Notes: generated by a model not told the origin, from the letters alone. DNA of 64,000 nt from an uncultured Aquimarina sp. (GCA_947501475.1 CANMWA010000008.1:62001-126000), one strand, 5' to 3'. Positions 50,001 to 58,533 are shown, numbered from the stretch's first letter. Made by a program: numbers and translations.

Positions 50001-50133
50001 AGGATGATTTATCTCCTAAAAACTCATCCGTAGGGATTTCCTGAACGAATTCATTTTGTTGTAGCGTCTCAACAATAGAGCTATTTTCGTTTAGCTCTTC
50101 AACACTTTTCCAGTATTTCTTGTTTGATGACAT
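47020..50133 (-). CDS. actB: alternative complex III iron-sulfur subunit ActB
   Basis: 1037 residues. A Tat signal SRRDFLKYVGFS (51-62) follows an unusual 50-residue leader, which is normal for ActB, and Cys71 in SLAAC may be lipidated. Residues 100-700 resemble molybdopterin oxidoreductases, but ActB is known to lack the cofactor. The C-terminal third has the ferredoxin-type clusters: CTGCGACVIACHAENN, CQHCNHAPCETVCPVA, CVGTRYCANNCPYKVRR and CSMCIQM. It carries electrons from quinol through iron-sulfur clusters to the hemes of ActA. Confidence 0.95.
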   Translation of the reverse strand: MSSNKKYWKSVEELNENSSIVETLQQNEFVQEIPTDEFLGDKSSLENSSTSRRDFLKYVGFSTAAASLAACEGPVKKSIPYVVQPDRIVPGVANYYATTIADGFDFASILIKTREGRPIKVENNNLATTNGGANARVNASVLSLYDNTRLQGPKKAGEDISWADLDKEVGAKLASLGGKQLVLLTQTYASPSTSKLISEFKSKYQNVKHVVYDAISQSEALDAYQIMYGERALADYDFSKVNTIVSVAADFIGDWQGGGYDSGYAKGRVPKNGKMSRHIQFEANMSLTGANADRRVPVTPSQQKQVLAALYAYVTGSGSKSSLGADLDAEVVKAAKQIQKAGSNAVIVSGIQDVDAQLIVLAINKVIQSKAFNKDTPRKTRQGDAKAVAQLVKDMNTGRVGGLLIAGVNPAYSLPNASEFKEGLKKVGVSVAFSMHNDETAELCGYVATTPHYLESWGDVEFKKGSYSLMQPTIQPLFDTRQFQETLLKWTGNTVTYHDYIKSAWTGILGGGSWNQTLHDGVLVKPTLPKQELVEAIETPEGDVEAVPTPVAGPNLGAAARRLSNAKSSNLELTLYTKVSLGDGQQANNPWLQEMPDPITRASWDNYLTVSKADAEQLGLTNENVANGALNGSYAKITVGSAEVVAPVIIQPGQAKGSVGLALGFGKTKGLKEEMQVGVNAYTLYQNFNAAQSVSVAAIEGVHEFACVQLHNTLMGRGDIVKETTLEIFNTKDHHEWNVIPEVSKNHIEYEVTSPEVDLWDEFDRSVGHHFNLSIDLNACTGCGACVIACHAENNVPVVGKSEIRRSRDMHWLRIDRYYSSQDSFEGDNEKKDNIAGLGSSLSEFGEMENPSDNPQVVFQPVMCQHCNHAPCETVCPVAATSHGRQGQNHMAYNRCVGTRYCANNCPYKVRRFNWFLYNNNDEFDYNMNNDLGRMVLNPDVVVRSRGVMEKCSMCIQMTQKTILDAKREGRLVKDGEFQTACSAACSSGAMTFGDINDKDSKVAKLKEDNRMYHLLEHVGTKPNVMYQTKVRNTTEA

Positions 50134-50185
50134 ATATAATTGATATTAGCTTCTTACTATTTTCCGAATTTCGGATAAAATTTTA

Positions 50186-51505
50186 TTAATAATGACACTT
50201 ACCACATTCTAAACCACCCATTTGAGCAGCAGTCAATTGGTTAACACCATATTTTTTCGAAAGTTCTTTATGAATTTTCTCGTAATATTTATTATCAGCA
50301 ACATTCACATTAGTTTCTCTGTGACAGTTGATACACCAACCCATAGTTAATGGAGCATGTTGATACATAATTTCCATTTCTTCAACAGGACCATGACATT
50401 TTTGACATTCAACCCCAGCAACGCTTACGTGTTGTGAGTGATTAAAATATGCGAAATCCGGAAGATTATGAATACGCACCCATTTCACAGGTTCGGTTTC
50501 ACCGGTATATTTTTGATTTTCTGCATCCCATCCAACCGCTTTATATAATTTCGCGATTTCACCATCATAAAACTCTTTCGAATGCTCTGCGGTAGCAGTA
50601 TTTTCTGCCACTTCACTAATTGATTTATGGCAATTCATACATACATTAAGAGAAGGAATCCCCGAAGTTTTACTTACCCTAGCAGAAGAATGGCAATATT
50701 TACATTCAATCTTATTATCTCCAGCATGAATTTTATGAGAATAATGAATAGGCTGAATCGGAGCATACCCCTGATCAATACCTACCTGCATAAAATAGCC
50801 ATATACAAAATAGCCACTTGCCAATAGTAAGAACACCGCACTTACCAATACTAAAAATTGATTTTGAACAAATGCTTTCCAAATTGGAGTTCTATCTGAA
50901 TCTGGCAATTCAACATTATTAGCTTCCGCAAAGTTTCTGAGTGTTTTGTTTACTAAAAACAAAATCACCACTAACATCAAGAAAACTACTGTCAAAATAC
51001 TTAAAAGAACATTTGTAGAAACCCCTGAACCTTCACCAGAATCTGCTACTGCACCAGGGCCTCCAACCGGAGTAACCGGATCAGCTTTTGGCACCATCAC
51101 ATAAGCAAGGATGTTATCAATATCTGCATTGTTTAACTGCGGAAATGCATTCATCGCAGTTTTATTATACTCTTCAAAAATAGCAACTGCTTTTGCATCA
51201 CCAGATGCTACCATTGCAGCACTATTTTTTACCCAAGAATATATCCACTCTCTTTCGTACTTGTCAGCTACTCCAAAAAGAGCTGGACCTGTCATTTTTT
51301 TATAACGCTTATGACAAGCCGCACAAAGAGACTTAAACAATTCTTCGCCTTTTGCTACATCTCCTCCAGATGAAGGCTCAGCAACAACAGGTGCGTCTGT
51401 AGTCGCTTCTTCCTGCGCAAAAACAGGACTAAAAAGAGTAAATAAAAAAACAGTTCCTAGGATTAGGAGTTTGGAGGCTGAATTTCGGTGTTTCACCTGT
51501 TTCAT
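50186..51505 (-). CDS. actA: alternative complex III multiheme cytochrome c subunit ActA
   Basis: 439 residues with an N-terminal signal (about 10-30) and six CxxCH motifs: CAACHKR, CKYCHSS, CMNCHKS, CQKCHGP, CINCHRE and CGKCHY. The first lies in a fused monoheme cytochrome c domain (about 45-145). A helix at about 165-185 and another at about 215-235 follow, and the C-terminal half is the usual five-heme ActA. It is the first gene of the operon, with a possible promoter about 90 bp upstream. Confidence 0.94.
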   Translation of the reverse strand: MKQVKHRNSASKLLILGTVFLFTLFSPVFAQEEATTDAPVVAEPSSGGDVAKGEELFKSLCAACHKRYKKMTGPALFGVADKYEREWIYSWVKNSAAMVASGDAKAVAIFEEYNKTAMNAFPQLNNADIDNILAYVMVPKADPVTPVGGPGAVADSGEGSGVSTNVLLSILTVVFLMLVVILFLVNKTLRNFAEANNVELPDSDRTPIWKAFVQNQFLVLVSAVFLLLASGYFVYGYFMQVGIDQGYAPIQPIHYSHKIHAGDNKIECKYCHSSARVSKTSGIPSLNVCMNCHKSISEVAENTATAEHSKEFYDGEIAKLYKAVGWDAENQKYTGETEPVKWVRIHNLPDFAYFNHSQHVSVAGVECQKCHGPVEEMEIMYQHAPLTMGWCINCHRETNVNVADNKYYEKIHKELSKKYGVNQLTAAQMGGLECGKCHY

Positions 51506-51597
51506 ATTATTAAGTAGAATTATCGTCTTAATTTTGGCATGGTTTTTTCGTTAACTGTCTTAAAAAAGACATAAAACCACCACTTTTAATTCGAGGA

Positions 51598-51605
51598 CAA
51601 AAATA
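51598..51605 (-). promoter_or_regulatory. possible -7 element of the ACIII-cox operon
   Basis: On the minus strand TATTTTTG fits TAnnTTTG, 93 bp before the ActA start, leaving an untranslated leader of about 85 bases. No good -33 box was found at the right spacing. Confidence 0.35.
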
Positions 51606-51703
51606 CTATAATAAGTCGATTTTGGAAATGTTAGAGAAGCGTTAAGTAGTAATTTATAACAGTTCTAAATAATAATTTCCAGCAAATTTGAGTTATTAAA
51701 CTT

Positions 51704-51711
51704 TACCTTTG
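51704..51711 (+). promoter_or_regulatory. -7 promoter element of the SPOR-protein gene
   Basis: TACCTTTG matches TAnnTTTG and is followed by CACC, as at other promoters here. It lies 17 bp before the start codon, giving a very short untranslated leader. A TTTG at 51688 is closer than the usual -33 spacing. Confidence 0.55.
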
Positions 51712-51728
51712 CACCAAATTAATTTGTA

Positions 51729-52193
51729 ATGAGAATGTTAAGTACAACACACTATCTTTTATCTTTAGGTTTTTACCTATTGTTTACCAACATTATAACT
51801 GCTCAAGATACCTTAAATCCCAATCTTGATACTGCAAATCAAAATAATTTCATTCCTGCCAACATATTACCACCTCCTGAGGCTTCGGTAACCATCAATC
51901 AAGATCCAAAAATTCAGGCATTATTAGGAATTAAGTCAAAAATGGTCAAAAACGGAGATCTTAGTGACCGCTATAAGATTCAATTATACTACGGAAACTT
52001 AAACAAGGCCAATGAGGTAATGAAAGAATCAAAAGAAGCATTCCCTAAATGGAGTTCTACTATCAAATGGGAAACACCAAATTATAAAGTATGGACAGGC
52101 AATTACCGCACCAGACTTGAAGCTGATAGAGCATTAAAGGAAGTACATACTAAATTTCCGAATGCATTTATCTTTAAGCCAGAAAAAAAATAG
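51729..52193 (+). CDS. SPOR domain protein
   Basis: 154 residues. A signal peptide (about 8-26) is followed by a proline- and asparagine-rich linker and a C-terminal SPOR domain (about 80-150), with YKIQLYYGNLNKANEVMKES and NYKVWTGNYRTRLEADRALK. SPOR domains bind denuded glycan strands of peptidoglycan, often at division sites. It is divergent from ActA and convergent with infB, from which it is separated by a terminator. Confidence 0.88.
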   Translation: MRMLSTTHYLLSLGFYLLFTNIITAQDTLNPNLDTANQNNFIPANILPPPEASVTINQDPKIQALLGIKSKMVKNGDLSDRYKIQLYYGNLNKANEVMKESKEAFPKWSSTIKWETPNYKVWTGNYRTRLEADRALKEVHTKFPNAFIFKPEKK

Positions 52194-52218
52194 AAACAAT
52201 ACCACACGATATCATTAA

Positions 52219-52248
52219 AAAACCCCAATGTTTTCACATTGGGGTTTT
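52219..52248. terminator. bidirectional intrinsic terminator, SPOR gene and infB
   Basis: AAACCCCAATG/CATTGGGGTTT arms with a TTTTCA loop, with A residues before and T residues after the stem. It lies between the convergent SPOR gene and infB and fits both directions. Confidence 0.92.
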
Positions 52249-52271
52249 TGATTATTATAGAAATCTATGTT

Positions 52272-55109
52272 TTATAATTTTTTCTTTACAGCTACTTCTT
52301 GGTATCCTTCAACTACATCACCCTCTTTGATATCATTATAGTTTTTAATTTGTAAACCACAATCATATCCTTTTGCAACTTCTTTTGCATCGTCCTTAAA
52401 ACGTTTTAGAGAAGATAACTCACCCGTAAATACCACTACTCCATCTCGAATTAATCGTATTCCAGAGTTTCTATATATTTTACCAGTCAGAACCATACAT
52501 CCTGCAATAGTACCAATTTTAGAAATCTTAAATGTTTCTCTAATTTCTGCTGTACCGGTAATTTCTTCTTTCATTACAGGAGAAAGCATCCCTTCCATAG
52601 CATCTTTAAGATCATTTATAGCATCATAAATGATTGAGTATGTTCTGATGTCAATTTCTTCTTTGTCGGCAACCTGTCTAGCATTACCTGCTGGTCTAAC
52701 ATTAAATCCAATGATAATTGCATCAGAGGCAGAAGCAAGAAGCACATCACTCTCTGTAATTGCCCCTACTGCTTTATGTATAATATTTACATGAATTTCT
52801 TCTGTAGATAATTTTTGGAAAGAATCCGTTAATGCTTCAACAGATCCATCTACATCACCTTTAAGAATAATATTCAATTCTTTGAAATCACCTAATGCGA
52901 TTCGTCGACCGATTTCATCAAGTGTAATATGTCGTTGTGTTCTAACAGATTGTTCTCTGTGTAATTGTGCACGTTTTGAAGCAATATCTTTAGCTTCACG
53001 CTCATCTTCTAAGACACTAAATTTATCTCCTGCCTGAGGTGCTCCATCTAATCCAAGGATAGAAACTGGTGTAGAAGGCCCTGCTTCTTTAACATTATTA
53101 CCTCGCTCATCCTGCATTGCTTTTACTTTACCACTATTTTTACCTGCAAGAACATAATCTCCTACACGAAGTGTTCCTGTTTGCACTAAAATAGTAGAAA
53201 CATATCCACGTCCCTTATCCAAAAACGCTTCAACAACTGTACCTGATGCAAATCGATCAGGATTTGCTTTAAGCTCAAGAATTTCAGCTTCGAGAAGCAC
53301 TTTTTCTAATAATTCTTTTACACCTTGTCCAGTTTTAGCCGAGATATCATGAGATTGGATTTTACCTCCCCAGTCTTCTACCAATAAATTCATAGAAGCT
53401 AGCTTCTCTTTTATTTTTTCTGGGTTCGCTTCTTGCCTATCTACCTTATTAATTGCAAATATGATAGGAACACCAGCTGCCTGTGCGTGACTAATTGCTT
53501 CTTTGGTTTGCGGCATCACATCATCATCTGCGGCAATTACAATAATTGCTAAATCTGTAACCTGAGCACCACGAGCACGCATTGCGGTAAATGCTTCGTG
53601 ACCAGGTGTATCAAGAAATGCTATCTTCTGTCCATTCTCTAATTGCACTCCATACGCACCTATGTGTTGTGTAATACCACCGCTTTCTCCGGCGATCACA
53701 TTTTCTTCTCTAATATAATCAAGCAAAGAAGTTTTACCATGATCTACGTGACCCATTACGGTAACAATTGGCGCTCTTAGAATAAGATCTTCAGGAGCAT
53801 CTACAATTTCTTCAATTGATTCTTCAATATCTGCAGTAACAAAATCAACCTCGTACCCAAATTCATCAGCAACAATAGACAAGGTTTCGGCATCCAATCT
53901 TTGGTTCATTGTAACCATGATACCAAGTGACATACAAGCAGAGATCACTTCTGTTGTAGAAACATTCATCATGGTAGCAACTTCAGAAACAGTAACAAAT
54001 TCTGTTACTTTTAATACTTTACTTTCTTGTTCTTGTTGTGCAACATCATCTTCGGCTTTTTGACGGTGTTGATCTCTCTTATCTCTACGATATTTGGCTG
54101 CTTTAGACTTATTAGACTTACCTTGTAATTTCTCAAGGGTTTCTCTAACTTGTTTTTGCACTTCTTCTTCGCTAGGCTCTTCCTTAATTATCGGTGCTCT
54201 TTTGCCTTTTGCTGGTCCTCGGCCTCTATTACCTTGGCTTCTGTTACCACCGCCAGATTGATTACCTCCAGGTTTTCCACCACCTGAGCCTTGAGCTCCG
54301 CTTTCTTTACTAATTCTTCTTCGACGTTTCTTAGGATCTCCTCCACCAGCAGTTTTCTTATCAGCCTTATCGTCTTTCTTTTTTGCTGGTTTTTTGAACT
54401 TCGTTAAATCAATTTTCTGACCCGTAAAATTAGGGCCATCTAATTTTTTATATTGAGTTTTTACTGTTCCAGTATCTGAAGAAGCTTCTGTTTCGGCCAC
54501 AGGCTCATCTGCTACTGGTTTATCCTGACTAACAACTTGCTTAACAGGTTCTTCGATAGTTTCTTCGACAGGTTTAACAGGAGCTTTTTCCTTAGGCTTT
54601 TCAACTTTCTCCTCTTGTTTTGGAGCTTGCTTTGTTATTTTAATACCTTTTTTAACAGGTCTATTAGAAACTATTTCGGGAGCAGCTACTTTCTTTTCCT
54701 CTTCTTTTTTAGGAGCTTCTTCCACTTTTTCTTCGGGCTGTGGTGTTTCTTCCTTTTTCTCTAATTCAATTTTGCCAACCTGTTTTGGTCCACTTAATTG
54801 AGCTTTAGCTTTTACAACTTCGCGAGCTTCAGAACGCTTACGTTTTTCTTCCTGTTCATTTTCAATCTGTACGCGCAACGCTTCTTTCTCTTTCCTTTTT
54901 TCTTCTCCAACCTCTTTAGAAGCCACTTTTTTACTCTTATCTGTTTGAAATTCATCACACAAGAGCTGATAAACTTCTGAAGAGATTTTGGTAGTAGGAC
55001 GCGCATCTATCTCGTGACCTTTTGAATCCAAAAAGTCAACAGCCCGATCTAGCGAGATATTGAATTCGCGTAATACTTTATTTAATCTCATTGTTCTTGC
55101 TTCAGCCAT
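52272..55109 (-). CDS. infB: translation initiation factor IF-2
   Basis: 945 residues. A short N-terminal IF2N helix ([20 protein letters not shown]) is followed by a long charged, low-complexity region (about 75-350; Glu/Lys then Gly/Arg-rich). The GTPase domain begins near 450 with [19 protein letters not shown] and NKVD, then the beta-barrel and C-terminal fMet-tRNA binding domains. It places initiator tRNA on the small ribosomal subunit. It follows nusA by 44 bp in the rimP-nusA-infB operon. Confidence 0.97.
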   Translation of the reverse strand: MAEARTMRLNKVLREFNISLDRAVDFLDSKGHEIDARPTTKISSEVYQLLCDEFQTDKSKKVASKEVGEEKRKEKEALRVQIENEQEEKRKRSEAREVVKAKAQLSGPKQVGKIELEKKEETPQPEEKVEEAPKKEEEKKVAAPEIVSNRPVKKGIKITKQAPKQEEKVEKPKEKAPVKPVEETIEEPVKQVVSQDKPVADEPVAETEASSDTGTVKTQYKKLDGPNFTGQKIDLTKFKKPAKKKDDKADKKTAGGGDPKKRRRRISKESGAQGSGGGKPGGNQSGGGNRSQGNRGRGPAKGKRAPIIKEEPSEEEVQKQVRETLEKLQGKSNKSKAAKYRRDKRDQHRQKAEDDVAQQEQESKVLKVTEFVTVSEVATMMNVSTTEVISACMSLGIMVTMNQRLDAETLSIVADEFGYEVDFVTADIEESIEEIVDAPEDLILRAPIVTVMGHVDHGKTSLLDYIREENVIAGESGGITQHIGAYGVQLENGQKIAFLDTPGHEAFTAMRARGAQVTDLAIIVIAADDDVMPQTKEAISHAQAAGVPIIFAINKVDRQEANPEKIKEKLASMNLLVEDWGGKIQSHDISAKTGQGVKELLEKVLLEAEILELKANPDRFASGTVVEAFLDKGRGYVSTILVQTGTLRVGDYVLAGKNSGKVKAMQDERGNNVKEAGPSTPVSILGLDGAPQAGDKFSVLEDEREAKDIASKRAQLHREQSVRTQRHITLDEIGRRIALGDFKELNIILKGDVDGSVEALTDSFQKLSTEEIHVNIIHKAVGAITESDVLLASASDAIIIGFNVRPAGNARQVADKEEIDIRTYSIIYDAINDLKDAMEGMLSPVMKEEITGTAEIRETFKISKIGTIAGCMVLTGKIYRNSGIRLIRDGVVVFTGELSSLKRFKDDAKEVAKGYDCGLQIKNYNDIKEGDVVEGYQEVAVKKKL

Positions 55110-55130
55110 AAATGCCTTTTATTTAATGCT

Positions 55131-55138
55131 CAAATATA
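55131..55138 (-). promoter_or_regulatory. possible internal -7 element before infB
   Basis: TATATTTG on the minus strand, 21 bp before the infB start, matches TAnnTTTG. It may give extra transcription of infB inside the operon. AT-rich chance matches are possible. Confidence 0.3.
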
Positions 55139-55153
55139 AATTAATTGTATTTA

Positions 55154-56386
55154 TTAATCTTCAAATTCTGATTTTAATATTTTGAGAACTTCGCTCACTG
55201 TCTCTTCTTCGAGATCTGTTCTTTTAACCAAATCTGCCAGATCTTGTTCCAAAATACTCTTTGCTGTATCTAATCCAATTTTTGAAAATTCTTCGATAAT
55301 CCAAGAGTCAATTTCATCTGTAAATTCTGTAAGTTCTACATCTTCTTCAACTCCTTCTCTAAATACATCGATTTCATAACCTGTTAGCTGTCCGGCTAAT
55401 CTAATATTATGACCTCCTCTACCGATTGCTTTAGAAACCTCTTCTGGTCTTAACATTACTTCAGCACGGCTCCCTTCATCATTAATCTTAATAGAAGTCA
55501 CTTTTGCTGGACTCAATGCTCTTGTAATATATAATTGTACATTATTAGTATAGTTAATAACATCAATATTTTCATTTCCTAATTCTCTTACAATACCATG
55601 TATACGAGAACCTTTCATACCTACACAAGCTCCAACCGGGTCGATCCTATCATCATAAGAATCTACAGCAACTTTTGCTTTCTCTCCAGGGATTCTAACT
55701 ACTTTTTTCACAGTAATTAATCCATCAAAAACTTCAGGAATCTCTGATTCGAATAATTTTTCTAAGAACAATGGAGATGTTCTAGACATAATAATCGAGG
55801 GCTTATTACCTTTTAGCTCTACAGATTCTATCACTCCTCTAACATTTTCTCCTTTACGGAAAAAATCTGAAGGGATTTGCCTGTCTTTTGGTAGAATTAT
55901 CTCGTTCCCTTCATCATCTAACATGATGATGGCACGATGTCTAATGTGATGTACTTCTGCTGTATATATCTCTCCTTCTAATTCTTTAAATTGCTTGTAG
56001 ATATTCGTGTTATCATGTTCATGGATTTTTGAAATTAAATTCTGACGTAGTGCCAAAATTGAACGTCTTCCCAAATCAATTAACTTCACTTCTTCAGAAA
56101 CATCTTCACCAACTTCAAAATCAGGCTCAATTTTTTGAGCTGCTGTTAAAGAAATCTCCTGGTTATCATCCTCTACTTCTCCATCCCCAACCACAATACG
56201 GTTTCTCCAAATTTCTAAATCCCCTTTGTCTGGGTTTATAATGATATCGAAATTGTCATCACTACCAAATTTCTTTTTTAGAGCATTTCTAAATACATCT
56301 TCTAAGATCGACATTAATGTCACACGATCTATAAACTTATCATCTTTGAATTCTGAAAATGATTCTATTAATGCGATATTTTCCAT
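55154..56386 (-). CDS. nusA: transcription termination/antitermination factor NusA
   Basis: 410 residues: N-terminal RNA-polymerase binding domain (1-130), S1 domain (about 130-200, with GEIYTAEVHHIRHRAIIML), two KH domains (PVGACVGMKGSRIHGIVREL and EEVSKAIGRGGHNIRLAGQL) and a short acidic C-terminal tail. It lacks the acidic repeats of the E. coli protein, as is usual outside the proteobacteria. It lies 13 bp after rimP. Confidence 0.97.
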   Translation of the reverse strand: MENIALIESFSEFKDDKFIDRVTLMSILEDVFRNALKKKFGSDDNFDIIINPDKGDLEIWRNRIVVGDGEVEDDNQEISLTAAQKIEPDFEVGEDVSEEVKLIDLGRRSILALRQNLISKIHEHDNTNIYKQFKELEGEIYTAEVHHIRHRAIIMLDDEGNEIILPKDRQIPSDFFRKGENVRGVIESVELKGNKPSIIMSRTSPLFLEKLFESEIPEVFDGLITVKKVVRIPGEKAKVAVDSYDDRIDPVGACVGMKGSRIHGIVRELGNENIDVINYTNNVQLYITRALSPAKVTSIKINDEGSRAEVMLRPEEVSKAIGRGGHNIRLAGQLTGYEIDVFREGVEEDVELTEFTDEIDSWIIEEFSKIGLDTAKSILEQDLADLVKRTDLEEETVSEVLKILKSEFED

Positions 56387-56399
56387 ATCAATATTATAA

Positions 56400-56864
56400 T
56401 TAAAATGTTATCATAACTTTAGCTTCTACTATACTCTCATAAGCTACATTAGCTTCTTTGGCAACCGTTACTTTACCTTTTCCTATAGGCTTAGGCTCTC
56501 TGGCTTTCCAGGTAAGGATAATTGAATCCTCTGAAATCGAAATTAATTCTCCTTCAAAAGTTTCATTTTTAGTTTTTACTTTAAGTTTTCTACCAATATT
56601 TTTTTTGTATTGACGAATATGTTTCAACCCTTCAGAAACTCCAGAAGACATTACCTGAAGTGAAAAATCTTCTTCATCTCTGTCTAAATTGTGCTCAATA
56701 GCTCTACTTATAGAGATACAATCCTCAACTTTAACACCATCATCTCCATCAATAATAACTTCGATACTATTGTCTGGGTGAATTTTACAATCAATTAGAA
56801 ATAATGCTTCATTTTCTTGAAGCGCCTCTTCTAATAGTTTATGAACCTTGTCTGTTAATGACAT
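56400..56864 (-). CDS. rimP: ribosome maturation factor RimP
   Basis: About 154 residues from the ATG at 56864 (MSLTDKVHKLLEEALQENEA). An upstream in-frame start at 56900 would place 12 codons inside the leader hairpin and is unlikely. Family blocks are DCKIHPDNSIEVIIDGDDG and LDRDEEDFSLQVMSSGVSEG. RimP is needed for maturation of the small ribosomal subunit. It is the first gene of rimP-nusA-infB, downstream of a strong promoter and a leader stem-loop. Confidence 0.95.
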   Translation of the reverse strand: MSLTDKVHKLLEEALQENEALFLIDCKIHPDNSIEVIIDGDDGVKVEDCISISRAIEHNLDRDEEDFSLQVMSSGVSEGLKHIRQYKKNIGRKLKVKTKNETFEGELISISEDSIILTWKAREPKPIGKGKVTVAKEANVAYESIVEAKVMITF

Positions 56865-56872
56865 AAATAGAT

Positions 56873-56898
56873 AAAAAGAGGGGACTTTTCGTCCCCTC
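56873..56898 (-). promoter_or_regulatory. leader stem-loop with T run before rimP (possible attenuator)
   Basis: On the minus strand GAGGGGAC-GAAAA-GTCCCCTC forms a perfect 8-bp GC-rich stem, followed at once by TTTTT. It lies after the promoter and 13 bp before the rimP start codon, so it has the form of an intrinsic terminator in the leader of the nusA operon. Confidence 0.65.
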
Positions 56899-56924
56899 AT
56901 CCTGGTTTTTTAATTTCAACGGTG

Positions 56925-56954
56925 CAAAGATAGCAATAATATCTTAGATACAAA
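56925..56954 (-). promoter_or_regulatory. promoter of rimP-nusA-infB
   Basis: On the minus strand TTTG (56951-56954), an 18-bp spacer and TATCTTTG (56925-56932) make a near-consensus Bacteroidota promoter. CACC follows the -7 box. The start codon is 60 bp downstream. Confidence 0.8.
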
Positions 56955-57124
56955 ATATGTCAAAGAATGAATTTATTCGTAAATTTAAGATATAAAATAA
57001 AAGGATAGTTCCTTTACAATTAAGAAGTTATTAACTCTACCTCATTTAATTTCTTTTGTAGAATTACTCTAAAAACTCTAAACACACACAATAATTAACT
57101 AATTAATTTCAAAAAAGCAAGATT

Positions 57125-57958
57125 ATGATTAAAAGTATACTGGTACCTACCGATTTTTCTAAACAAGCTGAAAGCGCCTTGAAAGTTGCAGCACAAATTG
57201 CTAAAAAGAATGACGCAACAATTTATTTGTTACATATCTTAGAGCTACCTATGCATTTATCTGATTTAATGTCATCTGGCGCTCCGGCTCCGGCACCAGA
57301 AGCAATTTTTTTCATGAAACAAACTCATAAAAAATTTGAAGAAATTTTGGATCAAAACTACCTAAAAGGCATAGAGGTTGTTGAAACTGTAAGTTTTGAA
57401 GACGTAATGCACGGAGTTATTGATGCTAGCACAAAAAATGATGTTGACATCATTATAATGGGGTCACACGGATCTTCTGGTTTTGAAGAGTTATTTATAG
57501 GTTCAAATGCAGAGAAAATTGTTCGCACATCAAAAAAACCAACATTAGTCATAAAAGAAGATTGTGAACTATTTGATATTAATGATTTTGTGTATGCAAC
57601 AAATTTTGATGATGAAGACAAACCATCTTTATTAGCCGCAAATGAATTTGCAAAATCAATAAACGCCAAACTACATCTTGTTTGGATCAATACCGCTAAC
57701 GGTTTCAAAACCACCTACGAAACTGAGAGCAAAATGAATAATATGATATCAGGACTAGGTATTGAGAACCACACTTTAAACATTTACAATGACATTACTG
57801 TTGAAAAAGGAATCTTAAACTTTGCAGACTCTGTTAAAGCTGGCATGATAGGCATAAGTACACATGGGAGAAAAGGTATTTCACATTTTATTAATGGAAG
57901 CTTAGGCGAAGATGTTGTAAATCATGCCAAAAGACCTGTGTTGACTTTTAAGATATAA
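57125..57958 (+). CDS. universal stress protein, two Usp domains
   Basis: 277 residues with two Usp domains in tandem (about 1-142 and 148-277). The ATP-binding patterns are GSHGSSGFEELFIGSNAEKI in the first and THGRKGISHFINGSLGEDVV in the second. Tandem Usp proteins are cytoplasmic and respond to starvation or oxidative stress; the partner is unknown. It is divergent from rimP, and a strong terminator follows 32 bp after the stop. Confidence 0.93.
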   Translation: MIKSILVPTDFSKQAESALKVAAQIAKKNDATIYLLHILELPMHLSDLMSSGAPAPAPEAIFFMKQTHKKFEEILDQNYLKGIEVVETVSFEDVMHGVIDASTKNDVDIIIMGSHGSSGFEELFIGSNAEKIVRTSKKPTLVIKEDCELFDINDFVYATNFDDEDKPSLLAANEFAKSINAKLHLVWINTANGFKTTYETESKMNNMISGLGIENHTLNIYNDITVEKGILNFADSVKAGMIGISTHGRKGISHFINGSLGEDVVNHAKRPVLTFKI

Positions 57959-57990
57959 CTAGCCTACTTATTTAACTATTTCAATAAACA

Positions 57991-58020
57991 AAAGGAGTAG
58001 CGTTAATACGCTACTCCTTT
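57991..58020 (+). terminator. intrinsic terminator of the universal stress protein gene
   Basis: Perfect 12-bp arms AAAGGAGTAGCG/CGCTACTCCTTT with a TTAATA loop, followed by T residues. Confidence 0.92.
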
Positions 58021-58091
58021 TTATTCTGTTCTACTAAGACTCCCTTCGGCTATCGCTCAGGATGAACTTCTTACCCCAAACATTTAATTCC

Positions 58092-58129
58092 AAAAAAAAA
58101 GAAGGAACTAGACTTATACTAATTCCTTC
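58092..58129 (-). terminator. second (distal) copy of the tRNA-Gln terminator
   Basis: GAAGGAA/TTCCTTC stem (58101-58129) with further TTAG/CTAG pairing inside, followed on the minus strand by nine T. It is an exact copy of the one at 58203-58240. Confidence 0.8.
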
Positions 58130-58202
58130 AATTTATGTTGGTCTACTAGGGCTCCCTTCGGCTATCGCTCAGGATAAACTTCTTGCCCAAACATTTAATT
58201 CC

Positions 58203-58240
58203 AAAAAAAAAGAAGGAACTAGACTTATACTAATTCCTTC
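58203..58240 (-). terminator. terminator of tRNA-Gln
   Basis: Same stem (58212-58240) and nine-T run as the distal copy, 9 bp after the tRNA 3' end. Confidence 0.88.
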
Positions 58241-58248
58241 AATTTATG

Positions 58249-58321
58249 TTGGTCTACTAGGGCTCGAACCTAGACTCTTCTGGACCAAAACCAGACGTGT
58301 TGCCAGTTACACCATAGACCA
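58249..58321 (-). tRNA. tRNA-Gln (anticodon TTG)
   Basis: 73 bases fold as a full cloverleaf: acceptor TGGTCTA/TAGACCA, D arm GTGT/ACAC, anticodon stem TCTGG/CCAGA with loop TTTTGGT (anticodon TTG, reading CAA), and T arm CTAGG/CCTAG with TTCGAGC. The discriminator is A, and CCA is not encoded. A good promoter lies just upstream and a terminator just downstream, so it is probably transcribed alone. Confidence 0.95.
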
Positions 58322-58338
58322 ATGTGTCAATGCGGGTG

Positions 58339-58369
58339 CAAATTTAAAACATTCTTTTGGGTCTGCAAA
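58339..58369 (-). promoter_or_regulatory. promoter of tRNA-Gln
   Basis: On the minus strand TTTG (58366-58369), a 19-bp spacer and TAAATTTG (58339-58346), followed by CACC. The -7 box is 17 bp before the mature tRNA 5' end. Confidence 0.75.
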
Positions 58370-58533
58370 TATTTTTATCAAAAAATTTGATCTAATTCAG
58401 ATTTTAAAAATTTAACCTCCCGAAATGATGCATCTTAAAAATATAAACTTCTGTTAAGCGTTTGCTAAAAAAACTAAGGTAGAAGTATTTTTATTACTAA
58501 ATTCGCCACACATTACATAACAGATAAAATTTT

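Larger units (their letters stand above)
58030..58252. repeat. two tandem units repeating the tRNA-Gln 3' end and terminator
   Basis: Two units of 112 and 111 bp (58030-58141 and 58142-58252) lie directly downstream of tRNA-Gln. Bases 58075-58154 and 58186-58265 are an exact 80-bp direct repeat, which includes 16 bp of the tRNA 3' end (TGGTCTACTAGGGCTC in plus-strand form) and a terminator. Each unit also carries CCTTCGGCTATCGCTCAGGAT, which resembles flavobacterial REP-like sequence. The outermost copy of the tRNA end is degenerate. Confidence 0.9.

Noticed and set aside
39685..51505. A novel respiratory system
   Set aside because: Gene order and motifs match the known alternative complex III plus heme-copper oxidase operon of Bacteroidota.
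58030..58252. CRISPR array from the tandem repeats near tRNA-Gln
   Set aside because: Only two long units, with no short regular repeats with unique spacers and no cas genes.
58062..58415. 117-codon frame that repeats an 18-residue block
   Set aside because: It only translates the tandem repeat units and the tRNA-Gln gene; the internal repeat is the DNA duplication.
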